DNA of 64,000 nucleotides from Falsiruegeria mediterranea M17 (GTDB lineage: Bacteria; Pseudomonadota; Alphaproteobacteria; Rhodobacterales; Rhodobacteraceae), in NCBI RefSeq assembly GCF_900302455.1, contig NZ_ONZG01000012.1, positions 1 through 64,000 on the forward strand, in the 5' to 3' direction. A program made the translations under genes and the position numbers. The notes beneath the pieces are model-generated. The model was not told the DNA's origin, did no database searches, and saw only the letters and a program-made list of their open reading frames with translations. Shown here one piece after another: positions 25,503-35,115 of this stretch; position 1 is the first letter of the stretch; each line of letters opens with the position of its first letter.

Positions 25503-26948
25503 CTAGTCGCGGGCATAGACGTCCTCGTACCGGATAATGTCATCCTCACCCAGATAGGACCCGGTTTGGATCTCGATCAACACCATTGGCACCTTGCCCG
25601 GGTTTTCCATCCGGTGCACGGCCCCCAGGGGCACATAGATCGACTGATTTTCAGAAACCAACGTCACAGTGTCATCGACAGTCACCTTGGCCGTGCCTTC
25701 GACCACGATCCAGTGTTCCGAACGGTGGTGATGGCTTTGCAGGCTGAGCGCGGCACCGGGGTGCACCATGATGCGCTTGACCTGAAACCGCTCGCCAATC
25801 ACCAGACTTTCAAACCAGCCCCAGGGGCGATGATCCTTGCGGAACAGCTCGGCCTGTTTGGCCTCTTTTTTCTTGAGCGCGGTTACCGCCTTTTTCACGT
25901 CTTGTGCGCGGTTGGCATCCGCCACCAGAACCGCATCGGCCATGGCAACGGTCACAATATCCTTGAGCCCGATGCCCACAACCTCGATGCTGCTGTCTTC
26001 GGATCTGAGCATGGTGTTTTCGCAGTCGATCGCTGTTGCGGCCCCCGATAAGGCCACGCCACCTTCGGCTTGCTCCATCTCGCGCCAAACCGCATCCCAG
26101 CCGCCCAAGTCGGACCAACCATGGTTGAATGGTACGGCCCCGATATTGTCGGCCTTTTCCATCACCGCATAATCGATCGAGATATCCTCGAGGTTCTTCC
26201 AAGGCTCCCCCGCCAATCGGAAAAAGCCCAAGTCGGTCTTGCCCTCGACAAGCGACTGGCGGACATGGTCCACCATGTCGGGCATGTGCTGTTCAAAGGC
26301 CGCAATGATGGTTTCAGGCGCAAACAGGAACAGGCCCGCGTTCCAAAGATGCTGGCCCGAGGCCAACATGCGCGCCGCGTTGTCTGCATCCGGCTTTTCC
26401 ACAAACTTGCTGAGCGGGATGAACCCACCCTCGCCTTCATCCGGCTTGCGCGAGAGCTCCAGATAGCCATAGCCCGTCTCGGCCCGGTCCGGCACCACGC
26501 CAAAGGTGATCAACTGTCCGTTGCGCGCCGCCTCGGCCCCGCGCGCCACCATGGCACGAAACGCCTCGTTGTCCGGGATGGCATGATCCGATGGCGCGAC
26601 AAGCATCAATCCACCCTGATCCTGCTTCTGCATCCAAAGCGCTGCCGCCAGGATCGCAGGCGCGGTGTTGCGCCCTTCCGGCTCTAGCAGGATGGCACCA
26701 GGATCGATCCCGATCTCCATCAACTGTTCGGTGACAATGAACCGGAAATCCGAATTTGTCAGAACGATGGGGGCATTGAAATTCTGGCCGCTCATCCGCT
26801 CCGCCGTGCCCTGAAACAGCGACCGGTCGCCGATCAGGTTGGCAAATTGCTTGGGATAGCTTTTGCGCGACAAAGGCCACAGTCGTGTTCCAGACCCCCC
26901 GCACAGAATGACCGGAGTGATTTTGTCACTGAAATCAATGGCACTCAT
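25503..26948 (-). CDS. manC: Mannose-1-phosphate guanylyltransferase / mannose-6-phosphate isomerase
   Basis: A 481-aa bifunctional enzyme of the ManC/AlgA/XanB type. The N-terminal nucleotidyltransferase domain opens with VILCGGSGTRLWPLSRKSYP and contains the FVEKP motif. The C-terminal cupin (about residues 365-478) has QSHHHRSEHWIVVEG, the metal-binding isomerase part. It makes GDP-mannose from fructose-6-phosphate via mannose phosphates for surface polysaccharide. It follows galE by 76 bp on the same strand. No glycosyltransferases are next to it. Confidence 0.95.
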   Translation of the reverse strand: MSAIDFSDKITPVILCGGSGTRLWPLSRKSYPKQFANLIGDRSLFQGTAERMSGQNFNAPIVLTNSDFRFIVTEQLMEIGIDPGAILLEPEGRNTAPAILAAALWMQKQDQGGLMLVAPSDHAIPDNEAFRAMVARGAEAARNGQLITFGVVPDRAETGYGYLELSRKPDEGEGGFIPLSKFVEKPDADNAARMLASGQHLWNAGLFLFAPETIIAAFEQHMPDMVDHVRQSLVEGKTDLGFFRLAGEPWKNLEDISIDYAVMEKADNIGAVPFNHGWSDLGGWDAVWREMEQAEGGVALSGAATAIDCENTMLRSEDSSIEVVGIGLKDIVTVAMADAVLVADANRAQDVKKAVTALKKKEAKQAELFRKDHRPWGWFESLVIGERFQVKRIMVHPGAALSLQSHHHRSEHWIVVEGTAKVTVDDTVTLVSENQSIYVPLGAVHRMENPGKVPMVLIEIQTGSYLGEDDIIRYEDVYARD

Positions 26949-27024
26949 GCGGATCTATGACCTCTGATTGTTCTACACATATTCTTATCGGTCGGACCTT
27001 GGCTTCACAACACGTGACCTACCC

Positions 27025-28008
27025 TTACCGATCATAGTGTCCGGTCTGGTGCCAACGCCAGGCATCTGCAATCATTTGCTGCATGGTCGAACGTGTCGGC
27101 GTCCAGCCCAGCTCGGTCGTGGCGCGGTTGCTCCCCGAGACCAGCTTGGTACAGTCGCCAGCCCGACGTGGGCCAATCGAATAAGGCACCTCACGATTGG
27201 TGACCGTACGGCTTTGTTCAATCACCTCCATCACGGAAAACCCGGTGCCCGTGCCCAGATTGAACACTTCGCTTCCTTTGCCCTCTTCCAGCCACTTCAG
27301 ACCCAGAACGTGAGCATCCACCAGATCACAAACGTGAACATAGTCGCGGATGCATGTCCCGTCCGGCGTATCGTAGTCCGTTCCAAAAACGGTCAGCGCG
27401 TCACGCTTGCCATCGATTGCATCCAGCATCAGCGGCACCAGATGTGTTTCGGGTTGATGAAACTCGCCCACTTCTGCTTCGGGGTCGGCGCCGGCAACGT
27501 TGAAGTAGCGGAAAATGACAGAGCGCAACCCATACGCCATCTCGAAATCGCGCAGGATGTTTTCAACGCCGCGCTTCGAAGCCCCATAGGCGTTCAGCGG
27601 CAATTGGGTCGTGTTTTCGTCCAGCACGACGTTGTCGTGTTCGCCGTAGGTCGCGCATGTTGACGAGAAGACAAAGTCCAGACATCCCGCTGCCACGGCC
27701 GCCTCGATCAACGTCAGAGACCCGCCAACGTTGTTCGCCCAATAGCGGCCGGGCTGGCTCATCGCTTCGCCGACCTGACTGAGAGCCGCGAAATGCATCA
27801 CTGCGGCGGGTTGGTATTTGGCAAACACCTCATCCAGCCGCGAGCGATCGTTCAAATCGCCTTGCTCGAACGGACCGAACTTGACCGCATCCTGCCAACC
27901 GGTGACCAAATTGTCATACGTAACAGGAATGTAGCCTGCACGTTCAAGCGCTTTGCAGGCATGTGAACCAATATAACCTGCGCCTCCAGTCACCAAAATA
28001 TGGGCCAC
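27025..28008 (-). CDS. galE: UDP-glucose 4-epimerase
   Basis: A 327-aa extended short-chain dehydrogenase. The NAD motif is TGGAGYIGSH, the catalytic Ser-Thr is in SSTCATYG and Tyr-Lys in YGASK. The LGTGTGFSVMEV and late DCTKLVSGS segments are typical of GalE. It interconverts UDP-glucose and UDP-galactose. Start is GTG 28008 with a GGAG upstream. With manC it supplies sugar nucleotides for envelope polysaccharides. Confidence 0.95.
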   Translation of the reverse strand: MAHILVTGGAGYIGSHACKALERAGYIPVTYDNLVTGWQDAVKFGPFEQGDLNDRSRLDEVFAKYQPAAVMHFAALSQVGEAMSQPGRYWANNVGGSLTLIEAAVAAGCLDFVFSSTCATYGEHDNVVLDENTTQLPLNAYGASKRGVENILRDFEMAYGLRSVIFRYFNVAGADPEAEVGEFHQPETHLVPLMLDAIDGKRDALTVFGTDYDTPDGTCIRDYVHVCDLVDAHVLGLKWLEEGKGSEVFNLGTGTGFSVMEVIEQSRTVTNREVPYSIGPRRAGDCTKLVSGSNRATTELGWTPTRSTMQQMIADAWRWHQTGHYDR

Positions 28009-28278
28009 GCGAACAATCTCCGAAATTGACTAACACCGGTCTGTTAACATTGCGATTGCAATGTCGCCAATGCCAAATTCAAACTGATCAAATGTTCCTC
28101 GTCAGTCCTGGCCTTTGGCACTGTCAAGATCGCCCAATCAACCTAGAGTTTGACAACGCACCTTACCCACGCTTAACTGGCGAAACTCTTCCCAATGCAA
28201 GGACTTACCTCGGCTTTCGCGTGTCGAACACGCCGCACCGAGGCTAAAACAACTGTGTCAAACGGGGACGGAATATTC

Positions 28279-28614
28279 ATGGGTGCGCTCAAAAGTATTT
28301 TTCGCGGGATCAATTTGGCGTTCAGAGATGGGCGCGTGAAAGCCATTCTGGTGGTGACCTTCGGCATGATCCTATGGGCCTCTGTTTTTTATCGCCTTGT
28401 CGAAGGCTGGAGCTGGCTTGATTCCATCTATTTCTCTGTCGTGACCATATCGACCGTCGGGTTCGGAGATTTCTCGCCGGAAACGGCAGCGGGAAAGATC
28501 TTCACGATGTTCTACATCCTGATCGGCTTGGGGATCTTTGTTGCCGCTGCAACGACCATCGCAAACACGATTCTTACCCAATCTGGTGACAGCGATGGCA
28601 ACGGGGACGTTTGA
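28279..28614 (+). CDS. Small two-helix potassium channel
   Basis: A 111-aa ion channel of the Ion_trans_2 type. Two membrane helices (about residues 21-42 and 76-98) flank a pore loop with the K+ selectivity filter T-V-G-F-G-D at 59-64. There is no cytoplasmic RCK/TrkA domain, so it is a minimal KcsA-like channel. ATG 28279 is chosen because GGGGACGGA precedes it; an ATG at 28195 would add 28 unlikely residues. It has no obvious operon partner. Confidence 0.88.
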   Translation: MGALKSIFRGINLAFRDGRVKAILVVTFGMILWASVFYRLVEGWSWLDSIYFSVVTISTVGFGDFSPETAAGKIFTMFYILIGLGIFVAAATTIANTILTQSGDSDGNGDV

Positions 28615-28703
28615 CGAAAGTTGACGCCCAAATACCCAAACAAATGTTCATATGATGATTTTTGAGTGTAACATCTAAAAAACAAACTTCGTGGAGTGAT
28701 GGA

Positions 28704-29780
28704 ATGGAAAAGACTCAGGACGCAAAGATCATCGATCTCGCAATACGCTTATTGTTTCTTGGGTTATTCCTCTACAGCGCCCTTGTCATGATCGCGCCAT
28801 TGGCCAGTGTGGTCATCTGGGCCGCCATTTTGTGTGTGGCGCTCTATCCGGCCTTTGATTGGTTGCAATCCAAACTGGGCGGTCGCAAGGGGTTGGCATC
28901 GACAGTTCTGGTTCTGGTCGGCTTGGGGCTGACGCTGGGGCCAGTGGCAACCGCCGTGTCCGGCGCGGCCGAACTTGGTTCCGAGTTTTCCGAGCAAGCC
29001 GCCAGCGGTCAACTTAAGATCCCCCCCGCACCTGAGGGGCTAAAGGATCTGCCTGTGGTTGGGAGCAAGCTGGCAGACGTCTGGTCATTGTTCGAACGCA
29101 ACCTTGATGCGGCGATGGCGAAATACGGACCCCAAATCCTGGATGTCACCAAAACCCTGTTCAGCAAGGTTCTGGGTATCGGCATCGGGCTTTTGGCCTT
29201 GGCCCTGTCCGTGATCATAATGGGTGCACTGTTTGGGCCCGGCCCGCAGGTGGTGCAAGGTTTGCAGCGTTTTGCCAATCGCGTTTTTGCCCCCCGCGGC
29301 GGAGAGTTTGTGACCCTGGCCGGTGCGACCATCCGCAATGTGACCAAAGGGGTGATCGGGGTTGCGGCCATTCAGGCCTTTGTCATTTGGGTTCTCTTGA
29401 CAGTATTCGGGATCTCTTCCGCCGCAACGCTGGCCTTTATCTGCTTGATCTTGTCGATCATCCAGATCGGGCCCGGCCTCGTCCTGTTGCCACTGATCAT
29501 TTACGCGTGGAGCTCGATGTCAGGTGGGTCCGCCCTGATCTTTACCGTCCTGGCCATTCCCGCAATGATCATGGACAGCTTCCTGCGGCCTGTCTTTATC
29601 TCAAAGGGTTTGGAAACCCCGATGCTGGTCATCCTGATCGGTGTTCTCGGCGGTATGATGGCATATGGCCTGGTTGGCGTCTTCATGGGGCCGGTGTTGT
29701 TTGCAGTTTTCTATGAGTTGTTCAAAGTCTGGATTGAAGCACCAGCACCTGAGGATGCCGAAGAAGGTGTCACAGAATGA
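28704..29780 (+). CDS. AI-2E family transporter
   Basis: A 358-aa membrane protein of the AI-2E/PerM family (YdiK-like). It has about eight helices, a large soluble loop in the middle (about residues 95-145) and the conserved IQIGPGLVLLPLIIYAW and late GVLGGMMAYGLVGVFMGPV segments. Family members have varied roles, including Na+/H+ antiport, so the autoinducer name is only historical. The chosen ATG is in frame after GTGGAGTGA. Its stop overlaps the HlyD start as ATGA. Confidence 0.9.
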   Translation: MEKTQDAKIIDLAIRLLFLGLFLYSALVMIAPLASVVIWAAILCVALYPAFDWLQSKLGGRKGLASTVLVLVGLGLTLGPVATAVSGAAELGSEFSEQAASGQLKIPPAPEGLKDLPVVGSKLADVWSLFERNLDAAMAKYGPQILDVTKTLFSKVLGIGIGLLALALSVIIMGALFGPGPQVVQGLQRFANRVFAPRGGEFVTLAGATIRNVTKGVIGVAAIQAFVIWVLLTVFGISSAATLAFICLILSIIQIGPGLVLLPLIIYAWSSMSGGSALIFTVLAIPAMIMDSFLRPVFISKGLETPMLVILIGVLGGMMAYGLVGVFMGPVLFAVFYELFKVWIEAPAPEDAEEGVTE

Positions 29781-30841
29781 GAAAGACGATCTGGAGCACC
29801 CTTGCGGTCATTTTGATCTTTCTGATCTGGTACCTGGCCGCTGATCGCCAAACACCGTTCACCGGCAACGCACGGGTCAAGGCAATCGCAACCCAAATCG
29901 TGCCGCAAGTCACCGGCACCGTGACCGAGGTTCTGGTCGAGAACGGTCAAATCGTCGAAGCTGGCGATGTCTTGGTCCGCATTGACCGCAGACCTTATGA
30001 AATCGCCAAATCAAAGGCCGAGGCCGATCTGGAATCCGCGACGCAAGACGTTGGTGCCTCGTCCGCCGAAGTCAGCGCCGCGCAAGCAAAACTTGCACGC
30101 GCGCAAAGCGATCTGGACACGATCCGCATTCAAAGCGAGCGGGTGTTTGCACTTGAGAAGAAAGGCCTGGTGCCGATTTCGCAGGCTGACAATGCGCGCG
30201 GGCAACTGGCTGAATCGGTGGCTAATTTCGAAAACGCCCAAGCCGATCTGGAAAAGGCCAAGCAACGTCTGGGCAGTGAAGGATCCGAAAACCCCAAGAT
30301 CCAGCGCGCCCTTGCCGCCTTGGCCGAAGCTGAACTGGACTTGGAATGGACTGAACTGCGAGCACCCGCAACCGGGGTGGTTTCCAACCTTCTGATCGCT
30401 CCGGGCACCTATGCGCGATCCGGCCAGGACCTGCTGACCTTTTTGGACGCCACCGACATCTGGATCGAGGCCTACTTCACCGAAAACAATCTGGGTCGAA
30501 CCAAAATCGGTTCGACGGTCGAAGTGGTGCTGGATATGCACCCAGGTCGGGTCCTTCCTGGCGTCATCGAAAGCTTTAGCGCTGCAGTCTCTGTCAGCGG
30601 GGGTGACGTCGCTGGCGATCTGGCATCTGCCCCAAGCACCAAGGGTTTCCTGCGCGAACCCGAGCGTTTCCCTGTGCGCATCGTTCTACCCGGCTATGAA
30701 GCCGGAAATGCCGAGGATGATTTGAGATTTCAACTGAATGGCCAAGCTGACGTGATCATGTACCTGGGCGACAATGGCCTACTGAACATGGTCGGACGCG
30801 CCTATATCCGCTTGGTTTCGATCATGACCTATGCGTACTGA
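29777..30841 (+). CDS. HlyD-family membrane-fusion/adaptor protein
   Basis: A 354-aa periplasmic adaptor anchored by one N-terminal helix (about residues 7-23). The biotinyl-lipoyl half motif is at VKAIATQIVPQVTGTVTEV. An alpha-helical hairpin rich in Ala, Gln and Glu spans about residues 75-190, and the second lipoyl half (LRAPATGVVSNLLIAPGTYA) follows. It would link an inner-membrane pump to an outer-membrane channel. It overlaps the AI-2E gene by 4 bp and the DUF2955 gene by 11 bp, so the three are expected to form one efflux unit. Confidence 0.92.
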   Translation: MRKTIWSTLAVILIFLIWYLAADRQTPFTGNARVKAIATQIVPQVTGTVTEVLVENGQIVEAGDVLVRIDRRPYEIAKSKAEADLESATQDVGASSAEVSAAQAKLARAQSDLDTIRIQSERVFALEKKGLVPISQADNARGQLAESVANFENAQADLEKAKQRLGSEGSENPKIQRALAALAEAELDLEWTELRAPATGVVSNLLIAPGTYARSGQDLLTFLDATDIWIEAYFTENNLGRTKIGSTVEVVLDMHPGRVLPGVIESFSAAVSVSGGDVAGDLASAPSTKGFLREPERFPVRIVLPGYEAGNAEDDLRFQLNGQADVIMYLGDNGLLNMVGRAYIRLVSIMTYAY

Positions 30842-31850
30842 CGACCGAAGTTCGATCCTGCGTCTGTCCTATGGCGTGACGCTGGCCTTTGGGCTTGGCT
30901 TGTTGCTGGACTGGCCGCTGGCCTACATCGGGGCGGTGTTTGCTGCCCTGTTCCTGCAGGCCCCGGTTGGGTTGCCGCTTGCGGCCTTTGGCAAGCTCTT
31001 CGTTTTCTCGATCGGCTTGATGTTCATTTCCTTCGTGCTGTCTGCGATCTTTGCCCCCTATTCGGTGGTCTTTCTGATCCTGGTCGCCATCGGAATCATA
31101 TTGTCCTTTGTTTGGTCCGTTTCCGGGGCGGGGGTATTGCCCGGCGTCATCGCCTTGATGGGTGCGTTGATGATCCCGAACCTGATTTTACAGTCTCAAG
31201 ATCTGGCATTTGTCCTGGTGATCTGGATCCCCCTGAACCTGTTTTTTGCGGGCTGCGTGGCCACATTGATGTTCACGCTCATCCCCGCCACGCCCCCTTC
31301 AGAGGCCGCCCGAAAACAGGCTCAGGCCGCGGCGGACTTTGACTCGGCACGGCGCATCTTCAGGATGTCGATGGTTACCGTGCCCTTTGCCATGGTGTTC
31401 TTCCTGTCCGGCTCATCAGCGCTGTTGGTACTGTTCTTTGTGGCCCTGCTCAGCCAGCAGTTGGCCGCGATGCCCTCGGCGGGCAAAGCGGTGGCCAAGG
31501 CGATGTTGACGGCCAACCTGTTGGGCGCTGCTGTGGCCATCATCTGCTACGAGATCAATGTGATCGCCCCGGTGCTTGTGACCCCCATCCTTCTATGCCT
31601 GTTTTTCTGCCTTACCTTGGGCACACTGGGAAAAACCGGCACTCCTCTGGCTGCGGCCGCCGGGTCTGCCATCACAACGGCACTTGTCGTCTATGGCGGA
31701 ACGATCGCCCCCTATTCCGATGACGCCGATGTCAAAAGCATTGTCCGGGTCGCCCAAGTTGCCACGGCAGCCATATTCGTGATCCTAGCCTATGTGGTTG
31801 TTGACGAATTTTGGCCTGAGCAGAAGCAGAAAAAAGCCCAAGCGACCTGA
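30831..31850 (+). CDS. DUF2955 inner-membrane protein (FUSC/aromatic-exporter-like)
   Basis: A 339-aa hydrophobic protein with about ten helices in two blocks (residues 10-155 and 190-330) joined by a cytoplasmic linker rich in Ala and Gln. It fits DUF2955, related to the FUSC/YccS-type exporters, which usually occur beside an HlyD adaptor as here. Its start lies inside the HlyD gene. The exported compound is unknown. It converges on the LysR gene with 12 bp between stops. Confidence 0.85.
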   Translation: MRTDDRSSILRLSYGVTLAFGLGLLLDWPLAYIGAVFAALFLQAPVGLPLAAFGKLFVFSIGLMFISFVLSAIFAPYSVVFLILVAIGIILSFVWSVSGAGVLPGVIALMGALMIPNLILQSQDLAFVLVIWIPLNLFFAGCVATLMFTLIPATPPSEAARKQAQAAADFDSARRIFRMSMVTVPFAMVFFLSGSSALLVLFFVALLSQQLAAMPSAGKAVAKAMLTANLLGAAVAIICYEINVIAPVLVTPILLCLFFCLTLGTLGKTGTPLAAAAGSAITTALVVYGGTIAPYSDDADVKSIVRVAQVATAAIFVILAYVVVDEFWPEQKQKKAQAT

Positions 31851-31862
31851 GAAAACCCCAGC

Positions 31863-32765
31863 TTAGTCCACCAATCGCTTGCGACAATGGTCCACAAAAG
31901 CGGCATGAGTGCTGCTGCTGGTGGCGCCGGGCACCCCCAGCACGCCCATGACGATGTACCTCAACTCGCCGACCAGCGGGATGAATCTGAGCGGTTTTCC
32001 ATCCGGCGACGTGTCGTTCAGCGGACGAGAATTGACGATCGAAAACCCGTACCCATTGGCAACAAGGCTGCGCATCACCGCCATGTCCCGCGTCCGTTCA
32101 CTGATCACCGGGCGCAACCCCTCGCGCGAAAAAAAGGATTGGAAGTATTCGGAACTGATCGGCAGATCCAGCAGCACCATCGGATGGGGCGCCAGATCAT
32201 GTATCGTCAGGCTCTCACTGTCAGCCAAAGGGTGCTCGGGCGCCAAAAGGACATATGGAGGCAATTCCTTGATGGCGTGAAACTCCAGATCAGGTGGCAG
32301 GTTCAGATCATAGGTGACGGCCATGTCGATCTCGCCCCGGCGCAACGCCGCAAAGATTTCGGTTTGGGTCATCTCGATCTGCGAGGTTTGAACCGCCGGA
32401 AACTGCTCTTCGAAACTGCGGCGCAACCCTGACAACACGATCTGGGCAAAAGATACCAGACAGCCCAATCGCAAAGGCCCCTGCACGGTGCTGGACACAG
32501 ACCCCGCCAGACGTGTCATTTCTGTCGCTTCGGTCAGCACCTTGAGGGCCTGCGCGGCCAACGTGCGCCCTGCTTCTGTCATCTTCAGCCCCTGCGCGCG
32601 ATTTCGAACAAAAAGCGGCAAGCCAAGCTCAGACTCGAGCTGAGATATCGCGGTTGAAATCGACGGCGGCGAGACGTTCATCTTCTGGCTTGCCGCGGCA
32701 ATGCTGCCGCATTCTCCGGCAGCGACAAAATACTCCAGCTGGCGCAAGGTGAATCGGATTGGCAT
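31863..32765 (-). CDS. LysR-family regulator of the oxygenase cluster
   Basis: A 300-aa LysR-type regulator. The helix-turn-helix is at about residues 5-64 (LRQLEYFVAAGECGSIAAAS, then SPPSISTAISQLE), followed by the effector-binding domain. The reading frame stays open upstream into the preceding gene, but ATG 32765 directly precedes the HTH and is the sensible start. It is the last gene after oxygenases, RidA and DUF1028 on the same strand, and is the obvious candidate to bind the palindromes at 37671-37689 and near 39264. Confidence 0.92.
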   Translation of the reverse strand: MPIRFTLRQLEYFVAAGECGSIAAASQKMNVSPPSISTAISQLESELGLPLFVRNRAQGLKMTEAGRTLAAQALKVLTEATEMTRLAGSVSSTVQGPLRLGCLVSFAQIVLSGLRRSFEEQFPAVQTSQIEMTQTEIFAALRRGEIDMAVTYDLNLPPDLEFHAIKELPPYVLLAPEHPLADSESLTIHDLAPHPMVLLDLPISSEYFQSFFSREGLRPVISERTRDMAVMRSLVANGYGFSIVNSRPLNDTSPDGKPLRFIPLVGELRYIVMGVLGVPGATSSSTHAAFVDHCRKRLVD

Positions 32766-32836
32766 GATCGAGCTTTCAAAAGGCCCGGTCATGGTGGCGC
32801 AAGCATCCTGCGCCGTCCAGACCACATCGCATGGAA

Positions 32837-33511
32837 TCAATCGTCTCCAGGCACGCCGTAAGACGGGGCTTCGCGCGGGTCCAGGGCACGTTGCACATAG
32901 GCGTCGATCTGGGGTTTGTAGACCTCCCAGGCTGTTGCAATATTCTCGATTGGACAGTCTTCGGACCAGTCGCAACGCAAATCAACGATCGGCCAATCCA
33001 CGCGATCCACAATTTTCATCCCTGCCGAATGCACCGGCCCAGCCTCGCCGCCTGCCGCAAGTCCGGCCCGCATGGCGGCAATCAAACGGTCACCCAGATG
33101 ACCTGCGGCGCCTTCGAATCCGTCAACGATGGCTTGACAGATGCCGTCATTGGCCAAGAGGTTGCCGCCCGACGCCACATCGCGCCCCTGGGCTTGCGTC
33201 CAGATACCCAAAGAATTCGGGCCCGAATGGATCGCGGTGTTTCCCTGTTTGTCGACGGCCAACACTTGCCGGTATTCGATGAAGCGCCCCTGCTCTTGAA
33301 CGCTTGCGATGGCCTCTTCCGCGGTCGCACCCGCCTCCATCAGGTCCAAGGCCAATGGGCCAAGCGCCGGGTCGGTGACATTCTGTGACGCAACCGCCCC
33401 AACCCCGGCGCGCGCAAAGGCACAGCGTGCGGCAACCGCCGGAGACGAAGACGAGATCGCCATGCCAAACATGCCTGTTTCGGCACATCGCGCCACCAGA
33501 GAAAACGTCAT
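32837..33511 (-). CDS. DUF1028 Ntn-hydrolase-like protein
   Basis: A 224-aa DUF1028 protein. The N terminus MTFSLVARC and the SSPAVAARCAFARAGVGAVA and NLLANDGI segments are characteristic. DUF1028 has an Ntn-hydrolase-type fold and is found beside amino, amide and pyrimidine-type catabolic genes; its reaction is not established to my knowledge. ATG 33511 has AAGGATGAGG upstream. It sits 60 bp after ridA in the same operon, suggesting a role in handling an amide, lactam or imine intermediate. Confidence 0.9.
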   Translation of the reverse strand: MTFSLVARCAETGMFGMAISSSSPAVAARCAFARAGVGAVASQNVTDPALGPLALDLMEAGATAEEAIASVQEQGRFIEYRQVLAVDKQGNTAIHSGPNSLGIWTQAQGRDVASGGNLLANDGICQAIVDGFEGAAGHLGDRLIAAMRAGLAAGGEAGPVHSAGMKIVDRVDWPIVDLRCDWSEDCPIENIATAWEVYKPQIDAYVQRALDPREAPSYGVPGDD

Positions 33512-33571
33512 ACTCGCCTCATCCTTCTTCAATTGTCTTTACGACCGGGAACAAATTGCCCCATGTTCCGA

Positions 33572-33988
33572 TCAGTCCGGGATCACGGCGGTCCCGTCAA
33601 TCTCGACCAGCCAGTCAGGCCGCGCAAGCGCCTGCACCACCAGGCCGGTCGATACCGGGTGCACGCCTTTGATGTATTCGCCCATGGTGCGGTACACCGC
33701 CTCGCGGTGTCGCACATCTGTGATGTAGACGACGACCTTGACCAGATGGCTCATGTCGCCGCCGCACTCTTCGATCAATTGCTTGATGTTCTGCATCACC
33801 TTGTGTGTCTGCTCGACCGGGTCGTGGCTGTCGATATTGACGGCATCATCCAGGTTTTGCGGGCACTGGCCACGCAGATAGACGGTCTTGCCACCCTGGG
33901 TGACAACGGCCTGACACAGGTCGTTGTCCAGGTTCTGCTCGGGGTAGGTGTCCGAGGTATTGAACTTGCGGATGCGTGTATGGGCCAT
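33572..33988 (-). CDS. RidA/YjgF/YER057c family deaminase
   Basis: A 138-aa RidA-family protein. It has the N-terminal KFNTSDTYPEQN segment, LRGQCPQNLDD and the C-terminal VEIDGTAVIPD typical of the trimeric fold. RidA proteins hydrolyse reactive enamine or imine intermediates to carbonyls and ammonia. Beside two oxygenases and an aldehyde dehydrogenase, it probably hydrolyses an imine made during oxidative deamination or N-dealkylation. It starts 12 bp after the Rieske gene stop, with an AAGGAA ribosome-binding site. Confidence 0.9.
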   Translation of the reverse strand: MAHTRIRKFNTSDTYPEQNLDNDLCQAVVTQGGKTVYLRGQCPQNLDDAVNIDSHDPVEQTHKVMQNIKQLIEECGGDMSHLVKVVVYITDVRHREAVYRTMGEYIKGVHPVSTGLVVQALARPDWLVEIDGTAVIPD

Positions 33989-34000
33989 CTTTTTTCCTTG

Positions 34001-35113
34001 TTAGGCGACGCATTGCGCGCGATCTTGTTTGGCCAGCCACAACTGAAAGTCGCGGATCGTGCCTTCGTAGTTGTCTTCGGCCAGTGGCCCGGACAAAGCG
34101 TGCGCAGAATTCAGGGCGACCTGCATCCGCTCCAGCTTCTCCCGGTCCTCGCGGTTCACGTTTTCCCAAAGCGCGATGCGGCTGGCGATGGTTTCATCAT
34201 CCAGATCATCCCCATAAGCCGACATCGTCCATTTCACCCGTATCTGACCCGCATTGAGGGGGAAGATACTGATCGACACCAGCAGGCTGGCAGCCTGGCT
34301 GGCCACCTGGGTCGGGAACACCGAAAACAGGGTCGAGCGCAGACGTTCGTCGTCGGTAAGGCCCGGCGCACCATAGCCTCGGGACGGAATATTTTTGGGA
34401 TAGTTTGCCGCGTAAGAGGTGAACCCATCGCCCCCCAGCAGCTTGCGTGCCAGACCGGTTGGCGTATAGCCATGCAGGGTTTCAGGATGCACGACTGACA
34501 GGTGGTACCCTTCCATGAAGTTCTCAACGAGACACTTCCAATTGGTGTTCCATATCTCTTCGGCGACGTGCACCAAACGGAACGACTCGCTTTCATAGTT
34601 CGCCAACAGGGCGTCGAGTTCCGGATATTCAAAGGGAGCCGCATCAGCGTCCAGATTGACGTAGATGAAGCCGTTCCAGATATGAACATTGTGCCGGTGC
34701 AGGCCGCATTTCTTGGCGTCAAAGCCTGCGTTTTTCATCCGCGCCGCACGCATCAGAGCCCCATCCAGATCATAGGCCCAGGCGTGATAAGAACAGACAA
34801 AGCGTTTTGTCTGACCGCGCCCCTCAGCCAGGGGCATGCCACGATGGCGGCAGACGTTGGCCAGCACCGCGACCTCGCCATTGGATTCACGCACAACAAT
34901 CAGCGGCTCGTTCAAAAGCTGTGTGGCAAAGTAATCGCCAGGTTCCGGCACCTCATCCACCCGGCCCAGGCAGTGCCACCCGCGACGCAAGACCGTTGCG
35001 GCTTCATGCTGAAACTGGGACGAGTCGCTGTAGAACGCGCCAGGCATGCACATCGGGCGGTCGGCTGGCAGGGCGGCTAGCTCCTGCAACTGCTTGCTTA
35101 GTTCGCTGTACAT
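34001..35113 (-). CDS. Rieske [2Fe-2S] oxygenase alpha subunit 1
   Basis: A 370-aa terminal oxygenase. Rieske ligands are C88, H90, C107 and H110. The mononuclear iron site is in NWKCLVENFMEGYHLSVVH, giving H204 and H209. The acidic residue that bridges the two centres is E201 rather than the usual Asp, as known for the carnitine oxygenase CntA. This places it nearer the quaternary-amine oxygenases than aromatic dioxygenases, though substrate is unproven. It follows the second Rieske gene by 2 bp. No ferredoxin or reductase gene is in the cluster. Confidence 0.92.
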   Translation of the reverse strand: MYSELSKQLQELAALPADRPMCMPGAFYSDSSQFQHEAATVLRRGWHCLGRVDEVPEPGDYFATQLLNEPLIVVRESNGEVAVLANVCRHRGMPLAEGRGQTKRFVCSYHAWAYDLDGALMRAARMKNAGFDAKKCGLHRHNVHIWNGFIYVNLDADAAPFEYPELDALLANYESESFRLVHVAEEIWNTNWKCLVENFMEGYHLSVVHPETLHGYTPTGLARKLLGGDGFTSYAANYPKNIPSRGYGAPGLTDDERLRSTLFSVFPTQVASQAASLLVSISIFPLNAGQIRVKWTMSAYGDDLDDETIASRIALWENVNREDREKLERMQVALNSAHALSGPLAEDNYEGTIRDFQLWLAKQDRAQCVA

Positions 35114-35115
35114 CT

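Noticed and set aside
25503-28008. Exopolysaccharide biosynthesis locus around manC and galE
   Set aside because: No glycosyltransferase, flippase, polymerase or chain-length gene is adjacent, so only sugar-nucleotide supply can be claimed.
28704-29780. Quorum-sensing AI-2 exporter
   Set aside because: The AI-2E family name is historical and covers other functions; the HlyD and DUF2955 partners point to general efflux.
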